This document shows positions 54,824 to 64,000 of a stretch of DNA of 64,000 nucleotides, in pieces (the stretch's first letter is position 1; every line of letters starts with the position of its first letter). Both the position numbers and the translations under genes were made by a program. This DNA comes from Endocalyx cinctus (Eukaryota; Ascomycota; Sordariomycetes; Amphisphaeriales; Apiosporaceae), in NCBI GenBank assembly GCA_001600455.1, contig BCKC01000010.1, forward strand, positions 1 to 64,000, written 5' to 3'. The notes under the pieces were generated by a model. That model saw only the letters and a program-made list of their open reading frames with translations, did no database searches and was not told the origin of the DNA.

Positions 54824-56647
54824 TTAAAGAAATGCACGGTAAATGAATGAGGCTATTCCCAACCTCGTCGTCATTGTCCTCGTTATCGTCTTCGTCTTCG
54901 CATCCTTCGAAGCGAGAAGATATGACTCATAATCGGGTGATTCCCCTCGATTATGACAGTTCATAAGGTAGACCGATCGCGCACTTCGCCGTTCGTTCTC
55001 GGGGTGCTTGGTTGACCAGCAGCCTTCTTTTCCGTACACGAAGCACTGTTTCCGCTATGGTTTCCTGTCAAATTTGCCGTTGTTTGTTTGGAACCTTTAG
55101 TTTGGTCTTCGGCTTTTATTGTTGTACCGGGGGCCGGGTCGTCCGCGGCTATTAGTTCTATGCTGAGACCGGGGGCCGTTGGTTCGGTATCTCCGGTCAG
55201 TGAAGTATAAATCGTCGGCGTGTGCGTTGTCAGGTTTATCAAGGGTTCGTTCATCGGACCTTATGTTGAATTGGTCGGTACGGGCGTGGGTTCGTCGTTG
55301 TGCGAATGTCGAAATCGATGACCGTAATGCAGATATCATCATATTGCTTTCCGTGTGGGTACTGATAAGGGCGTATTCCAATTCGGTAACTCCTTGGCAT
55401 GCTCGCGTTAGACAGACTATCAGTTTTTGTTCGCCAGCAAATGATGGTCCTAATGCTCGTTGGCATATCATGATTTTGCTAACAAGGGTTCCCAGAACCT
55501 TATGTAGATCGTCAGATGGATTGGCTCTTCTGACTGAGTTAAATGTTATCGTTGTCCATACAGTATGGTAGTACTCGCGGTTGATTTCAGTACCAAAGAC
55601 GCGGTTTAATTCGTGGTACATCTGGTAGAATGTCCAATCTGGCCGCATTCGGTTCAAGAAGTAGTCTGTTACCTCCCCAGTAAATATCATTGGGTATACG
55701 ACGTTCATCTGGCTCGTGCGAATATCGAGGATGTAGCAAATGGACAGGAAGTTTTTCGTCTTGGCGTCCAGCAAGTCATACGGTTCGCCACTATAGGAGA
55801 ACTTCTTGTCAAATACTTCTAAAAATCTAATCAATGTATCGGGATCAAGTCGTTCGTTTGGTACGTCATCTGGTGGGAGTCGATAGAACTCGTTGTTGTC
55901 CGTTATTTGAGGTGTGTGGGTTCGCTGGGGTTGATATGTTTGCCCTGGTGACGGGGAGTAACCGGGTGTGATTCTTTTCCTACTCCCGGGTAACTCGCGT
56001 GGGATGATATTTTCATTGTTCATAGGGGTCGGGGTTCGGTCTGGGATGACTGATCGGAAGGTTGGTCGGGTCGTTCGGGCATGGAATCGTCTGGATGATG
56101 GGTGTAGAATATTGCGATCAGCGAGCTCTTGAAGGTCTTGTTCGGTCCATTCGTGTGGTTTCTCCAATTGTACGGACTTAGCGAGGGCGACGCTGTCAAT
56201 GTTGCCTTTTCCTGGTATGAAGACTCCGCGTTGTTTGAGGACTTTCTTCAGTGTTTTCCGGAGTGTCCCCATTTTATCGAATTGTTTCTTCGTCCAGTCT
56301 GCGAATTCGTTGCGGAAATCCCACCATAGTTCGTCGTCGACTAAGTCATTCTCAATCCAACTTAGTATTTGAGATATCCCGTATGTTATGATCTCGTCAA
56401 CTGTTTCTAGTTCAAAGCTCTGGTTGACTGTAATGCGGAGTCTGTCGTATATGATGTTTGGGGCAAATCCGATGGGTATATCACATTGTTCCAGAATAGG
56501 GATAACCCTCGGATCGACTTTCTTGTCCGTCGGTCCCGTTGCATCCTGAGTATCGGGGTCCGGTTGTGGTGTGAGTATGTTTGGGTCGGTGTTTGGTGAT
56601 GGATCACGTGTTTCTTGTGCCATTGTTGTTAAGTTTGATGTTGGCAT
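54824..56647 (-). mobile_element. gag-only LTR-retroelement remnant
   Basis: A 516-aa frame (56647-55097, ATG start) has the character of a retrotransposon Gag: acidic N-terminus, helical capsid-like middle (LDAKTKNFLSICYIL, MYHELNRVFGTEINREYYH, TLVSKIMICQRAL) and a basic Arg/Asn-rich end. Similarity then continues in another frame, with a zinc-knuckle-like CFVYGKEGCWSTKHPENERR at about 54990-55050 in which the second Cys of the usual CFVCGKEGCWSTKH pattern is Tyr, and with a frameshift before it. No protease, integrase, reverse transcriptase or RNase H remains before 54824. Ty1/copia affinity is likely from the knuckle pattern but not proven. The element is dead. Confidence 0.7.
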
Positions 56648-56656
56648 GGATGTACT

Positions 56657-57030
56657 TGAGGATCCTAGAAGTTGAGAGATACTTCTACGTGTAGGTTAGC
56701 TCAGCTGCCTAAAGGAATGAAGGCTGCCTAGTTTTACTGGGTATAGAAAAGAGGATTGATGAGGAGTATATGAGCGGGAGAAAAGAACGCGTTATTATTA
56801 GGGATGTTGGGTTCTCTCTTTTCAGCTAGCTAACGAACGAGGAGAACCTTTTCTTCTATACTAATTATTCTGACTAATCCCGCACGAGCCCATCTTCCTG
56901 GTATATAAGTCCTTACCTTTCTGCAGTTGAGAAGAGGGAAAAATAATCAACAACAACCATTCCTACCTAGGTAGTTAGCTTAGAGTACACCCATATAGTA
57001 CTTTCAGCTTAAGGAATAATTGTTACCTAA
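56657..57030 (+). mobile_element. LTR-like repeat, copy 8, left arm of a palindrome
   Basis: Begins TGAGGATCCTAGAAGTTGAG ten bases from the gag start codon and matches copy 4 except for an insert at 56741-56900. Ends ...TTGTTACCTAA, lacking the terminal AAAGCTAATACCACA. It abuts copy 9, which is the same repeat in opposite orientation. Confidence 0.8.
56741..56900. mobile_element. ~160-bp insert nested in LTR-like copy 8
   Basis: Interrupts the repeat between TTTTACTGG and TATATAAGTCC; the sequence CTGG(G)TATA occurs at both borders, as a target-site duplication would. Inside are TATAGAAAAGAGG and its near-inverse CCTTTTCTTCTATA, plus ACCCAACA (minus strand), which looks like the end of another LTR. 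Probably a fragment or short non-autonomous element. Confidence 0.5.
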
Positions 57031-57249
57031 TGGTATTAGCTTTATTAGGTAACAATTATTCTCCTTAAGCTGAAAGTACTATATGGGTGTACTCTAAGCT
57101 AACTACCTAGGTAGGAATGGTTGTTGTTGATTATTTTTCCTTCTTCTCAACTGCAGAAAGGACTTATATACCTAGTAGAACTAGGCAGCCTTAATTCCTT
57201 TAGGTAACTGAGCTAACCTAGAAGTATCTCTCAGCTTCTAGGATCCTCA
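57031..57249 (-). mobile_element. LTR-like repeat, copy 9, right arm of a palindrome
   Basis: 219 bp, TGGTATTAGC to GGATCCTCA, nearly identical in reverse to copy 8, including the family's CTACCTAGGTAGG word. Its right end is two bases from the surviving kinase codon series at 57252. Confidence 0.85.
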
Positions 57250-57251
57250 AT

Positions 57252-57557
57252 ATGCTCCCTGACAATCTTAATGAATATTGGAAGAGGTCTTTCTTATATT
57301 TTACACCCGAGAGGAAAATTTATCAACGTCAACTCGGGGGAGTACCTCAAAACCAAGAGCCGTTAATATTAGAGGAGGAGTTGATGGAAGAATTATTTGA
57401 TCAAGCAAACCCCGATCTTAATAAGGAAGAAGCGTATAAGGTAAAGGCGCTCATTCGTAGAATATTGCAGTACGACCCTGCAAAGAGGCCGTCGCCTGCA
57501 GAGATTCTAAGCTATCTGTGCTTTGGCGAGGAAATAGGGGCCAGGTCGTCTAAGTAA
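57252..57557 (+). pseudogene. decayed SRPK-like protein kinase, C-terminal part
   Basis: An open stretch of 101 residues, MLPDNLNEYWKRSFLYFTPE... to ...ILQYDPAKRPSPAEILSYLCF, is the C-lobe end of the kinase whose N-lobe is at 53980-54590; DPAKRPSPAEIL is the conserved subdomain XI motif. About 100 residues between the two pieces (activation loop to helix G) are missing and replaced by 2.7 kb of retroelement-derived DNA. The frame is intact here and ends at a TAA, so this part alone could look like a small gene, but it has no catalytic centre. Confidence 0.8.
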
Positions 57558-58238
57558 ATACATGTAAATTATTCCAGCCCCTTATTCTGGTTCCTAACTT
57601 TTGAAGGCGTGCTCGTAACAACAAAAATTTAGAGGCCAAACTTATTTAAACAATAGTACGGCAATACTCAGACTCCTCATTTTCCTTTTAAGGTCTGATA
57701 TTTCTTCGTATAATATATTCATGAGTGCTCCGTGTGCACAATCCAACTGCGCAAGGCACTTAACTAGCTGACTAGTGTTGAACCGAGCCTGAGCAAAAGC
57801 GGCAAACGTGCTATTCCGAATTTATTGAAAGAAAAGGTCATTATAAGACATCTTATTATCAGTATGAAAACTAATCCCACAGGTGTATAGTGGTCGCCTT
57901 TCGGGCAGTGCACTGACCCCGAATAGACGCTGAGGGTAGCGGACCACTGTCGATATCTCTGGTGCAAACCGAGGTTGCTTTGTCTCGCTTTCTTGCGCTG
58001 GGGCTTTCGTCAGCAGCATCTGAGTGGCTGAATCAACCGGAACTATCGTTCCAAATTCAGTATTTAAGTCTTATTTTCCGATAGAGTGTTATAAGATTAC
58101 GACTCGCAAATCACACTACGCACGTAAGTTTGAAGTCCTGGTTAATTTGGCACAGTCATGAAATAACGTCCTATTCAAGTAACCGAGTGAGAACTAAATA
58201 CATAGACGGCCAAAGAAAAGAAAAAGCCTCTTATCCCC
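57558..58238. other. intergenic, weak minus-strand frame
   Basis: About 680 bp. A minus-strand frame at 57822-58019 is somewhat protein-like (PEISTVVRYPQRLFGVSALP) but unrecognised. Contains the 19-bp word shared with 34490-34508. Confidence 0.4.
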
Positions 58239-60257
58239 TTATAACGCCGCAGAGCATTCCGCCGTCGCAAAAACAGAAGGGTCAGACTCAGACGTGGCCG
58301 TGAGCGTGACCACAGCGTTAGCGGTAGCATTCTCAGCCGGCATGATCCCCGCGCTGACGATAACGGACTCGCCGTACTTGGCCGTCGCGAGCTCGTTCGG
58401 CAGCACGGCGGTCCAGCCCTCGCCGTCGACCGAGACGCTCAGGCGGTAGATATCCGAGGTGAGGTAAGCGGCGAGGTCCTGCGGGTGGGCGGCGCCTCCG
58501 TCGACGTAGGTGCCCGAGTTAGTGAGCTCGAACGTGCAAGTCGTCGTCGTCGCCGCGGCCGCCCCGGCTCGGGCGGTCGCCGAGCTTAGCTCCACGCCGT
58601 ACGTGCTCGCCCCGCTTCCCTCCAGGGACCGGACGCCGACCGTGTAGTGCAGGACGCCGCTCTCCTCGCGGCGGATGTCGATCACGTAAAAGTGAAGGCT
58701 GTTGGGCTCGTCGACGAACTCGTACTGGCTGCCGGACCGCGTGCCCGCGTGGAAGAGCGCGTCGGCCAACTGACGGTAGTCACCAATGCTGATCATGAAA
58801 GGCGTCCCATCCGGGCGGTAGAAGTCCACCACGTCAATGTCTTGCGGGTTCGCATCGATTGTCCATTGGAAGGGGCTGTTGTCGTTCTCTTTCGTCTTGC
58901 TGATCATGACTCCCGAGTCGGGAGTAAAGGAGTCGGCACCCATCCTGTCTATGACTTCGAGGTCGTAATTATTAAAGCCACCCCCGTCGCAATACGGATC
59001 TGTGCTTGTATCGCAAGTAGGCGTTAAATCTTCGCCCATAATAACATGCACGCCCATCAGCATAGTATCACCGGGATCGACAGATCGAGCGGTGATTTCG
59101 GCCACTACGAGGCCGGACTCGGGCAAAGCATCTCGCGAAACCATGAGCACGCTCTCCTCACCCACCAGTCCGATGCGGAGCTTGTCGCCCATGGTGTGCG
59201 CCGAGCCTAAAGCTTCCCCCAGCAGTGCGGGGACCTGCCAACGCGTGTGCGGTCCGCCAGGCCCATTGAAACTTCCTCGAGATAGCATAGACCACGGCCC
59301 AGTGTAAGAGCGACGCGGTGGGTCGCTGAACGGGTTATTATAGTTATCACCGATTCCAAGCAAGTGGCTGAGCTCGTGAGCGTACGTGGCCATACCCGAA
59401 CTTTCGGCCTGCGTAGACGAGCCGCCCCCGGCGTTGGGCCAGATGGACGCGGCGGCGGCCCAGGACGTCCAATCGATGTATCGGGTCTGGGCATAGTTGG
59501 GGATCGAATCGTCGGGCGGGCCCCATTCCGCCGGCACGTCTTCCGGCGTCTGGAACATCATCTCGCCAAACTCCTGCCACGTCGAGGACTCGTCCTGCCC
59601 GGCGGTAAGGATAAAAGCGAGCTCGAAAGAAGACGCCGTTTCGTTCCCCACGTCGGCTCGCCAGGCGGCGAACGAATCCGTCCGCAGGTCCACGGCGCAC
59701 GGGCCCACGGCCGGGCAAGCCCCTTCGTTGAACCCGCCCCTTTCGTCGTCGATGCCATATTGGTAGGAGAGGCTGGGGAGCCGGTAGGGACCGAACACCG
59801 TGAGGTCGACGCCGAATCGTCCGCCAGAGTCCTCCATCCAGTACTCGTGGAGCGTATGGTTTCGGTTAAGCTCCGAAGGCGTGTTGAGCAGATCGCGGTA
59901 GAATGCGGGCACCTCATCGCGTTGCAGGCCAGAAACAATAGGTTGGGGGTTCTTGAAGATGGTCGACTCGGCTGGTTGCGTGATGATAAACGGTAGGTCG
60001 GAGTAGTCAACGGCAACTAGCGCGATGTTGAAATTTCGGTTTGATCCTTTTACGCTCGGGTCTGACCAATTGGTCCCCGGGGGAGCGACGTACTCTGACC
60101 ACGTCTGGTTATCGGGAAGAACAACCTTCTGCGGGTCCAAAATTGCGAATGGATCGTCGACTTGAATCGAAACTGGCACCGCGGAGGCAAAGTCTGTGAT
60201 GAGCAGGCCGGCTAAGGCAGCTACCCGATGGGCTCGTCGTCCATAGTAGGATCGCAT
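58239..60257 (-). CDS. secreted M6-family-like metalloprotease
   Basis: Predicted extracellular zinc endopeptidase related to bacterial immune-inhibitor-A-type M6 peptidases. Single exon, 672 aa from the ATG at 60257. N-terminal signal sequence about 1-26 (ending ITDFASA). Catalytic domain about 70-400; zinc site HELSHLLGIGDNYN with His294, Glu295 and His298 and a downstream Asp as probable third ligand; preceded by YWMEDSGGRFGVDLTVFGPY, and followed by GPWSMLSRGSFNGPGGPHTRW, the Met-containing turn. The C-terminal third is beta-rich and resembles an accessory domain ending ATSESDPSVFATAECSAAL. The gene is markedly GC-rich compared with its flanks, which makes long open frames on the other strand (59364-59996) that are shadows. 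Enzyme class is confident; substrate unknown. Confidence 0.85.
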   Translation of the reverse strand: MRSYYGRRAHRVAALAGLLITDFASAVPVSIQVDDPFAILDPQKVVLPDNQTWSEYVAPPGTNWSDPSVKGSNRNFNIALVAVDYSDLPFIITQPAESTIFKNPQPIVSGLQRDEVPAFYRDLLNTPSELNRNHTLHEYWMEDSGGRFGVDLTVFGPYRLPSLSYQYGIDDERGGFNEGACPAVGPCAVDLRTDSFAAWRADVGNETASSFELAFILTAGQDESSTWQEFGEMMFQTPEDVPAEWGPPDDSIPNYAQTRYIDWTSWAAAASIWPNAGGGSSTQAESSGMATYAHELSHLLGIGDNYNNPFSDPPRRSYTGPWSMLSRGSFNGPGGPHTRWQVPALLGEALGSAHTMGDKLRIGLVGEESVLMVSRDALPESGLVVAEITARSVDPGDTMLMGVHVIMGEDLTPTCDTSTDPYCDGGGFNNYDLEVIDRMGADSFTPDSGVMISKTKENDNSPFQWTIDANPQDIDVVDFYRPDGTPFMISIGDYRQLADALFHAGTRSGSQYEFVDEPNSLHFYVIDIRREESGVLHYTVGVRSLEGSGASTYGVELSSATARAGAAAATTTTCTFELTNSGTYVDGGAAHPQDLAAYLTSDIYRLSVSVDGEGWTAVLPNELATAKYGESVIVSAGIMPAENATANAVVTLTATSESDPSVFATAECSAAL

Positions 60258-61479
60258 GGTGATGGCTTACAACCAAAGCGACAGGTTGAAAAGCGCGATT
60301 GAAACAAGATGCAATAAAGGGAAAAGAATAAAAATTTTACAATTTCTTGGGGATGCGGAGGCTTTTGATCGCCACGGCGGGAATAGTCTTACCGCAGTGT
60401 ATACCCATCGGAATCAGAGCCGGGTGCAAGGCCTCGAGCCTTCCAAAATTGGGGTATGTCGATCCATATTGTTCCTTCGGATCTTCATCTCTCCTCTCAA
60501 TTGTAATGGGCAGATGGGTAAATATTGGCCAAGCAGGCAGAACAGGGTCACATTGATCGTTCCAAGGTAGCAGATATACAGGACTCTGCAACCCCCTGTA
60601 CACGGATACCGCAAGTAGTTTAGAAATTATTTGTTAGCTTATTACTACCTGCTCTTTTTGGAAAGCTCCCTAATTGAGCAGTTGAGAATCAGATAGCGGC
60701 GGAGAATCGCGCAGATGATAAGAACTAGAGCGGATAGCAACATACTTACCTACAAGGATACTTGCTGTGTATAGCACGGGTACAACTTTATAAGGATATC
60801 GTTGGTTCAACAGCACCTGATTGCGCTACGTATTGGGATAATGACGATACTGTTATTGGCCAGTCAGCGTATTTCTATACGGAGGGCAGTTTTTAAAATT
60901 AAGAGGACAATGCACAAAGAGCCAGAGAGGGTAAGTATGCTATCAAAGAGAATAAGAATTCTCTCTTTTTCAAAAGAGACTATCAAATTACTTACACCAC
61001 AATTATCCCTTCTTGCATTCCACTCGTCAAGTAAGTTGGTTGACCTGCCATATCTCCTAGGCAGCCACCCGTATCAGTGTCATTCGGTATAATGTAGTGG
61101 TGCGTACACTTAGGGAAGTTGGTGATAATTTCATGGATTAAACCAGTATTCAGGTATAAAAGTAGTTAGGAAAGGGAGTGTATATGTGAGGATATATCCA
61201 ATCGACCAACGGATAATTAGCACCGCCAGGAGGTTAAGAAGTGTTGTACGTTGTGAATCACAGATATTGTATAAAAATCATCATCATTCATTATTCTTTT
61301 ACATAACCTAGTTACTCAGTAAATGGCTCCTGTTGATTAATCAAGGCCTCACTTAATGTTAGAAGAACTTATTACTTCGTGATTCCAAGATATGCCTAGT
61401 AACGGATATCTAGTGGAAAGATGCCTGTCTTGTTCGACCAATTACGGGTTTTAGTATACGTATCGCCGTTATTATAAGT
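60258..61479. other. intergenic, no gene seen
   Basis: 1.2 kb between two minus-strand genes. Frames at 60256-60570 (+) and 60802-61092 (+) are not supported. Confidence 0.5.
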
Positions 61480-62572
61480 TCATCGGCCCTTGAAAACAGG
61501 TTTCCTCTTCTCCCTAAAAGCTTCTAGGGCCTCGTTGCGGTCCTCGGTGTTTACCACGCGCTGATACATAGCATTCTCGACGTCCTCGCGCGCCCACTGC
61601 ACGGCCTGCAAGCCCGCGCGAACGGCTATCGGACCGCCGCCGCATATCTCGGTAGCGAGCCTGAAGGCCTCCGAGAGCGCGGCTCTGCGGGAGCGGGAGG
61701 GCAGGGAACGGTCATCCTTCCCGTGGTCTTCGGGGGCGACGGCGTCGCGCTCGTCCTCGGGCAGGACCTCGACCAACCTGTCGGCTATGCCGAGGAAGTA
61801 CGCCTCGGGCGCCGAGACCCTGCGTCCCGTGAGGATGAGGTCTCTCGCGCGCGCCACCCCTATCAGCGCCGGTAGCCGGAAAGTGCCTCCGGCGCCGGGT
61901 ATGATGCCGAGTCGGGTCTCGGGCAGGCCGACGGTGGCGGTCGAGGAGAGGACGCGGAAATGGGTGCAGAGAGCCAGCTCGAGACCGCCGCCTAGGGCTA
62001 GCGAGGATATGGCGGAAATGGTGGGTATGGGGAGGGCGGAGAGGGAGGAGAATGTCCTGCGGAGGTTGGAGAGAAACTGTGCTGTCCTGCAAAAATAGCA
62101 ACAATCGGTCGAGGTTAGCATCGTAACAAAATGACGACTTTTGAAAGCCGAGATATTCACTCTCTTTCCAAAACACATACTCTTCCTCCGAAAATCCTCT
62201 CCTTTCTTTCAGATCGGCGCCGGCGCAAAAACTCGCGTCAACCGCGCTAGCAATTATCAGCGCTCTTGTCGGATCCTTTTCGTCTGTCTCGGCGGCGCCC
62301 CCAAACCGTGACCGAATGGCGGTCTCTTCGCCATCGGCGGTATATTGTGCTTGGATATCGTTTATCTCGGTCTCTAGGGTGGTTAATAACGCTCTCGATA
62401 TGGCATTGCGCGCCGACGGTCGATTGAGCTCGAGTATACGGATGTGACCGGAGTTCGCAGTCGGGAGATTGGTGACTCTGATCAGCGGACTGGCTTCGCT
62501 CGAGTATGGACGGATGAGGCGTCGAGAGCCTGTGGAAATCAATCGAACACTACAATTAAGTCGAGGAGGCAT
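61480..62572 (-). CDS. enoyl-CoA hydratase family, likely methylglutaconyl-CoA hydratase
   Basis: Crotonase-fold enzyme; closest in pattern to AUH-type 3-methylglutaconyl-CoA hydratase of leucine breakdown, in mitochondria. Two exons on the minus strand, 62572-62181 and 62086-61480, intron GTATGT...TGCAG (94 nt); 332 aa. The first 30 residues are Arg/Ser-rich without acids (MPPRLNCSVRLISTGSRRLI), a good mitochondrial presequence. Motifs: LNRPSARNAIS; ASFCAGADLKER (oxyanion hole); AISSLALGGGLELALCTHFR; LPETRLGIIPGAGGTFRLP with the catalytic Glu; and the terminal FREKRKPVFKGR. A longer frame upstream begins with TTG and is rejected. An insert of about 20 charged residues (EDERDAVAPEDHGKDDRSLP) after DRLVEV is typical of fungal members. 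Exon 2 is very GC-rich. Confidence 0.88.
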
Positions 62573-63219
62573 GACTGGTATTATGTGCAATGGGGGTTAT
62601 TCACGTCAAAGTTCAAGAATAAATGAGACGGAAAAGAGAAGATAGCTAGCTTTACGGTGTAATTGACGATAACCACCAGTATTGTAATCTAGTCGGTTAA
62701 GCTCGGCTTCATTCGGCAAATATATATAAATATATAAATATATATATTTACTTAACGCTGACTCTACCCTGCTGCCCTGGTAATTTTTGATTTTGATTAT
62801 TATTATTATTTTGTTCTCTCTTTTTATAGTTTATATTTTCTCTGTAATTTTAATATAATAATCTATACTACTCGAAATAAATTGAAATGGATGAATGTTG
62901 TATATAATCTAAACTTTGAAATAAAACCTTCATGGAGGTGTTCTCCATTGTGGGTAGATGGCTTTTGGCTTGGTAGCGTGCATTGAATCATTGGCCCCAT
63001 ATGGACCTGTAAGAGTTGACTTTAACTGATGACTTCATTATATGACTTCTGCGTATAATTGAACATGAAAATTTCTTTACAGTTTTTGTACGTATTTAAA
63101 CCAGAATAAATATATATATATATATCATTGATCCCGCACTTCTATATTCTATATTTACCGAACGATAGCATTGCTAGTTTCGACAGAATCTCCCTTAAAC
63201 AATATACGCATAATCAACT
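62573..63219. other. intergenic, TA microsatellite
   Basis: Divergent spacer between the hydratase (-) and ankyrin protein (+); TA-rich tracts at about 62720-62750 and 63108-63125. Confidence 0.55.
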
Positions 63220-63864
63220 ATGGCAAGCACTGAAGACATCACTTCCGAGGAGACAGTCCCGCCACCTATTCCAGTCGAAGCTATCGAGTTTGCAAGCCGT
63301 ATGTACGCCGCAGCTCGGGCGGGAGAGAGAGAAGTGTTTGAACAAGCTTTACCTGCTGGGTTACCACCTAATTTAACAAATGACAAAGGGGATACTCTTG
63401 TACGTAGCCTAAGTTTGAATATAATTGAATATGTAGTACAGCGATTAACCTTTTGTATATTAAAAAGCTTATGCTCGCTGCTTACTATGGACACGCCGAT
63501 CTAGTCAAGCTGCTGATCCGGCACGGCGCGGATCCTAACCGCTTGAACGATCGAGGTCAATCCCCACTCGCCGGAGCCGTATTCAAGAAGGAGGATAATG
63601 TGATAGATGTATGTATCTCCATATTTCCTTAACCACTTGATCCGATAAGTTTTCATACAATCTGTCGATATTCTCATCGAACGATTGAAGAGACGGTAGA
63701 GTAGAATGTTGCTAAACAGATATCAGGTATTAATTGAAGGGGGCGCCGATCCCGAACATGGTTCCCCTTCTGCTCTTGCGTGTTTGGCTATATTCAAACA
63801 AGAAGATAAATGGGGTGAAAAGTTCGCTGCTGCACCGGGAAAGGGGAAGATTAGGAAATCATGA
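63220..63864 (+). CDS. small ankyrin-repeat protein
   Basis: Three exons: 63220-63399, 63468-63608 and 63727-63864, all phase 0, 152 aa. Introns GTACGT...AAAAAG (68 nt) and GTATGT...ATCAG (118 nt). Ankyrin consensus is clear across exon borders: AGEREVFEQALPAGLPPNLTN, then KGDTL-LMLAAYYGHADLVKLLI, RHGADPNRLNDRGQSPLAGAVF and VLIEGGADPEHGSPSALACLAIF, i.e. about three repeats with a basic end KGKIRKS. Protein-protein interaction scaffold of unknown partner; probably cytosolic or nuclear. Similar short ankyrin proteins are common in ascomycetes. Start ATG at 63220 is preferred as the first in frame after a short leader. Confidence 0.85.
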
Positions 63865-64000
63865 TCTCTCTTTTTTGTAAATATATATATATATATATAA
63901 GAGAGAGATAGTGGGATAGAGAAAGATGGATAAAGAGAAAGAGAGATATACCCGACACTACGAATTACCAAGGGTACACGGATACCTAAAAGTGAGCAAA
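63865..64000. repeat. TA and GA microsatellites at window end
   Basis: (TA)n at about 63880-63898 followed by GAGAGAGA-rich purine sequence; 3' flank of the ankyrin gene. Confidence 0.7.

Noticed and set aside
59364..59996. 210-codon plus-strand frame
   Set aside because: Arg/Gly/Val-rich shadow of the GC-rich metalloprotease.
1..64000. CRISPR arrays, bacterial operons, ribosome binding sites
   Set aside because: The window is eukaryotic; no regularly spaced direct repeats of the CRISPR type occur. The short tandem repeats are microsatellites.

Overview
The window is a stretch of nuclear DNA from a filamentous ascomycete (Pezizomycotina, most likely Sordariomycetes). This rests on short GT-AG introns with CTAAY-type branch sites, the gene families present (fungal SHMT, Nop9, Spt7, GH64 glucanase, a PTH11-like rhodopsin-domain protein, a fungal NLR) and LTR retroelement debris between gene islands. 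No species is claimed. One undetermined base (n) is at 4076. All splice sites were read by eye; joined exons were checked for reading-frame continuity and length divisible by three.

Layout. 1-260 is an extremely AT-rich edge with one GC-rich palindromic cluster, possibly mitochondrial-derived. 2.2-13.7 kb is a gene island: cytosolic serine hydroxymethyltransferase (-), Nop9 (+), a low-complexity hypothetical (+), a Cys-cluster hypothetical (-) and a conserved fungal unknown (-). 13.7-20.2 kb is gene-poor, with two solo LTR-like repeats. 20.2-25.6 kb holds a small secreted protein (-), a tRNA-Lys(CTT) gene interrupted in its D arm by a GT...AG insert (-), a group II PLP decarboxylase (-) and a VanZ-like membrane protein (-). 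The SAGA subunit Spt7 (+) is at 27.4-30.9 kb. 30.9-37.6 kb is almost gene-free, with three LTR-like repeats. A secreted GH64 beta-1,3-glucanase (+) follows at 37.6-38.95 kb, then two more LTR copies, a seven-exon rhodopsin-family membrane protein (-) and a large NOD-like receptor (-, 44.5-49.8 kb) with esterase/lipase-like, NB-ARC and disordered regions. An FHA-domain SNIP1/Pml1 homologue (-) sits at 52.6-53.5 kb. 54-57.6 kb is a decayed protein-kinase gene split by a gag-only retroelement remnant and a head-to-head LTR palindrome. The right end carries a secreted M6-type metalloprotease (-), a mitochondrial enoyl-CoA/methylglutaconyl-CoA hydratase (-) and a small ankyrin-repeat protein (+).

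The genes do not form one pathway. Housekeeping genes alternate with faster-evolving, environment-facing ones (secreted hydrolases, small secreted protein, NLR, receptor-like membrane protein) that lie beside repeat-rich DNA. The most unusual item is the interrupted tRNA gene: the insert looks like a spliceosomal intron, and removing it leaves a perfect tRNA-Lys cloverleaf.
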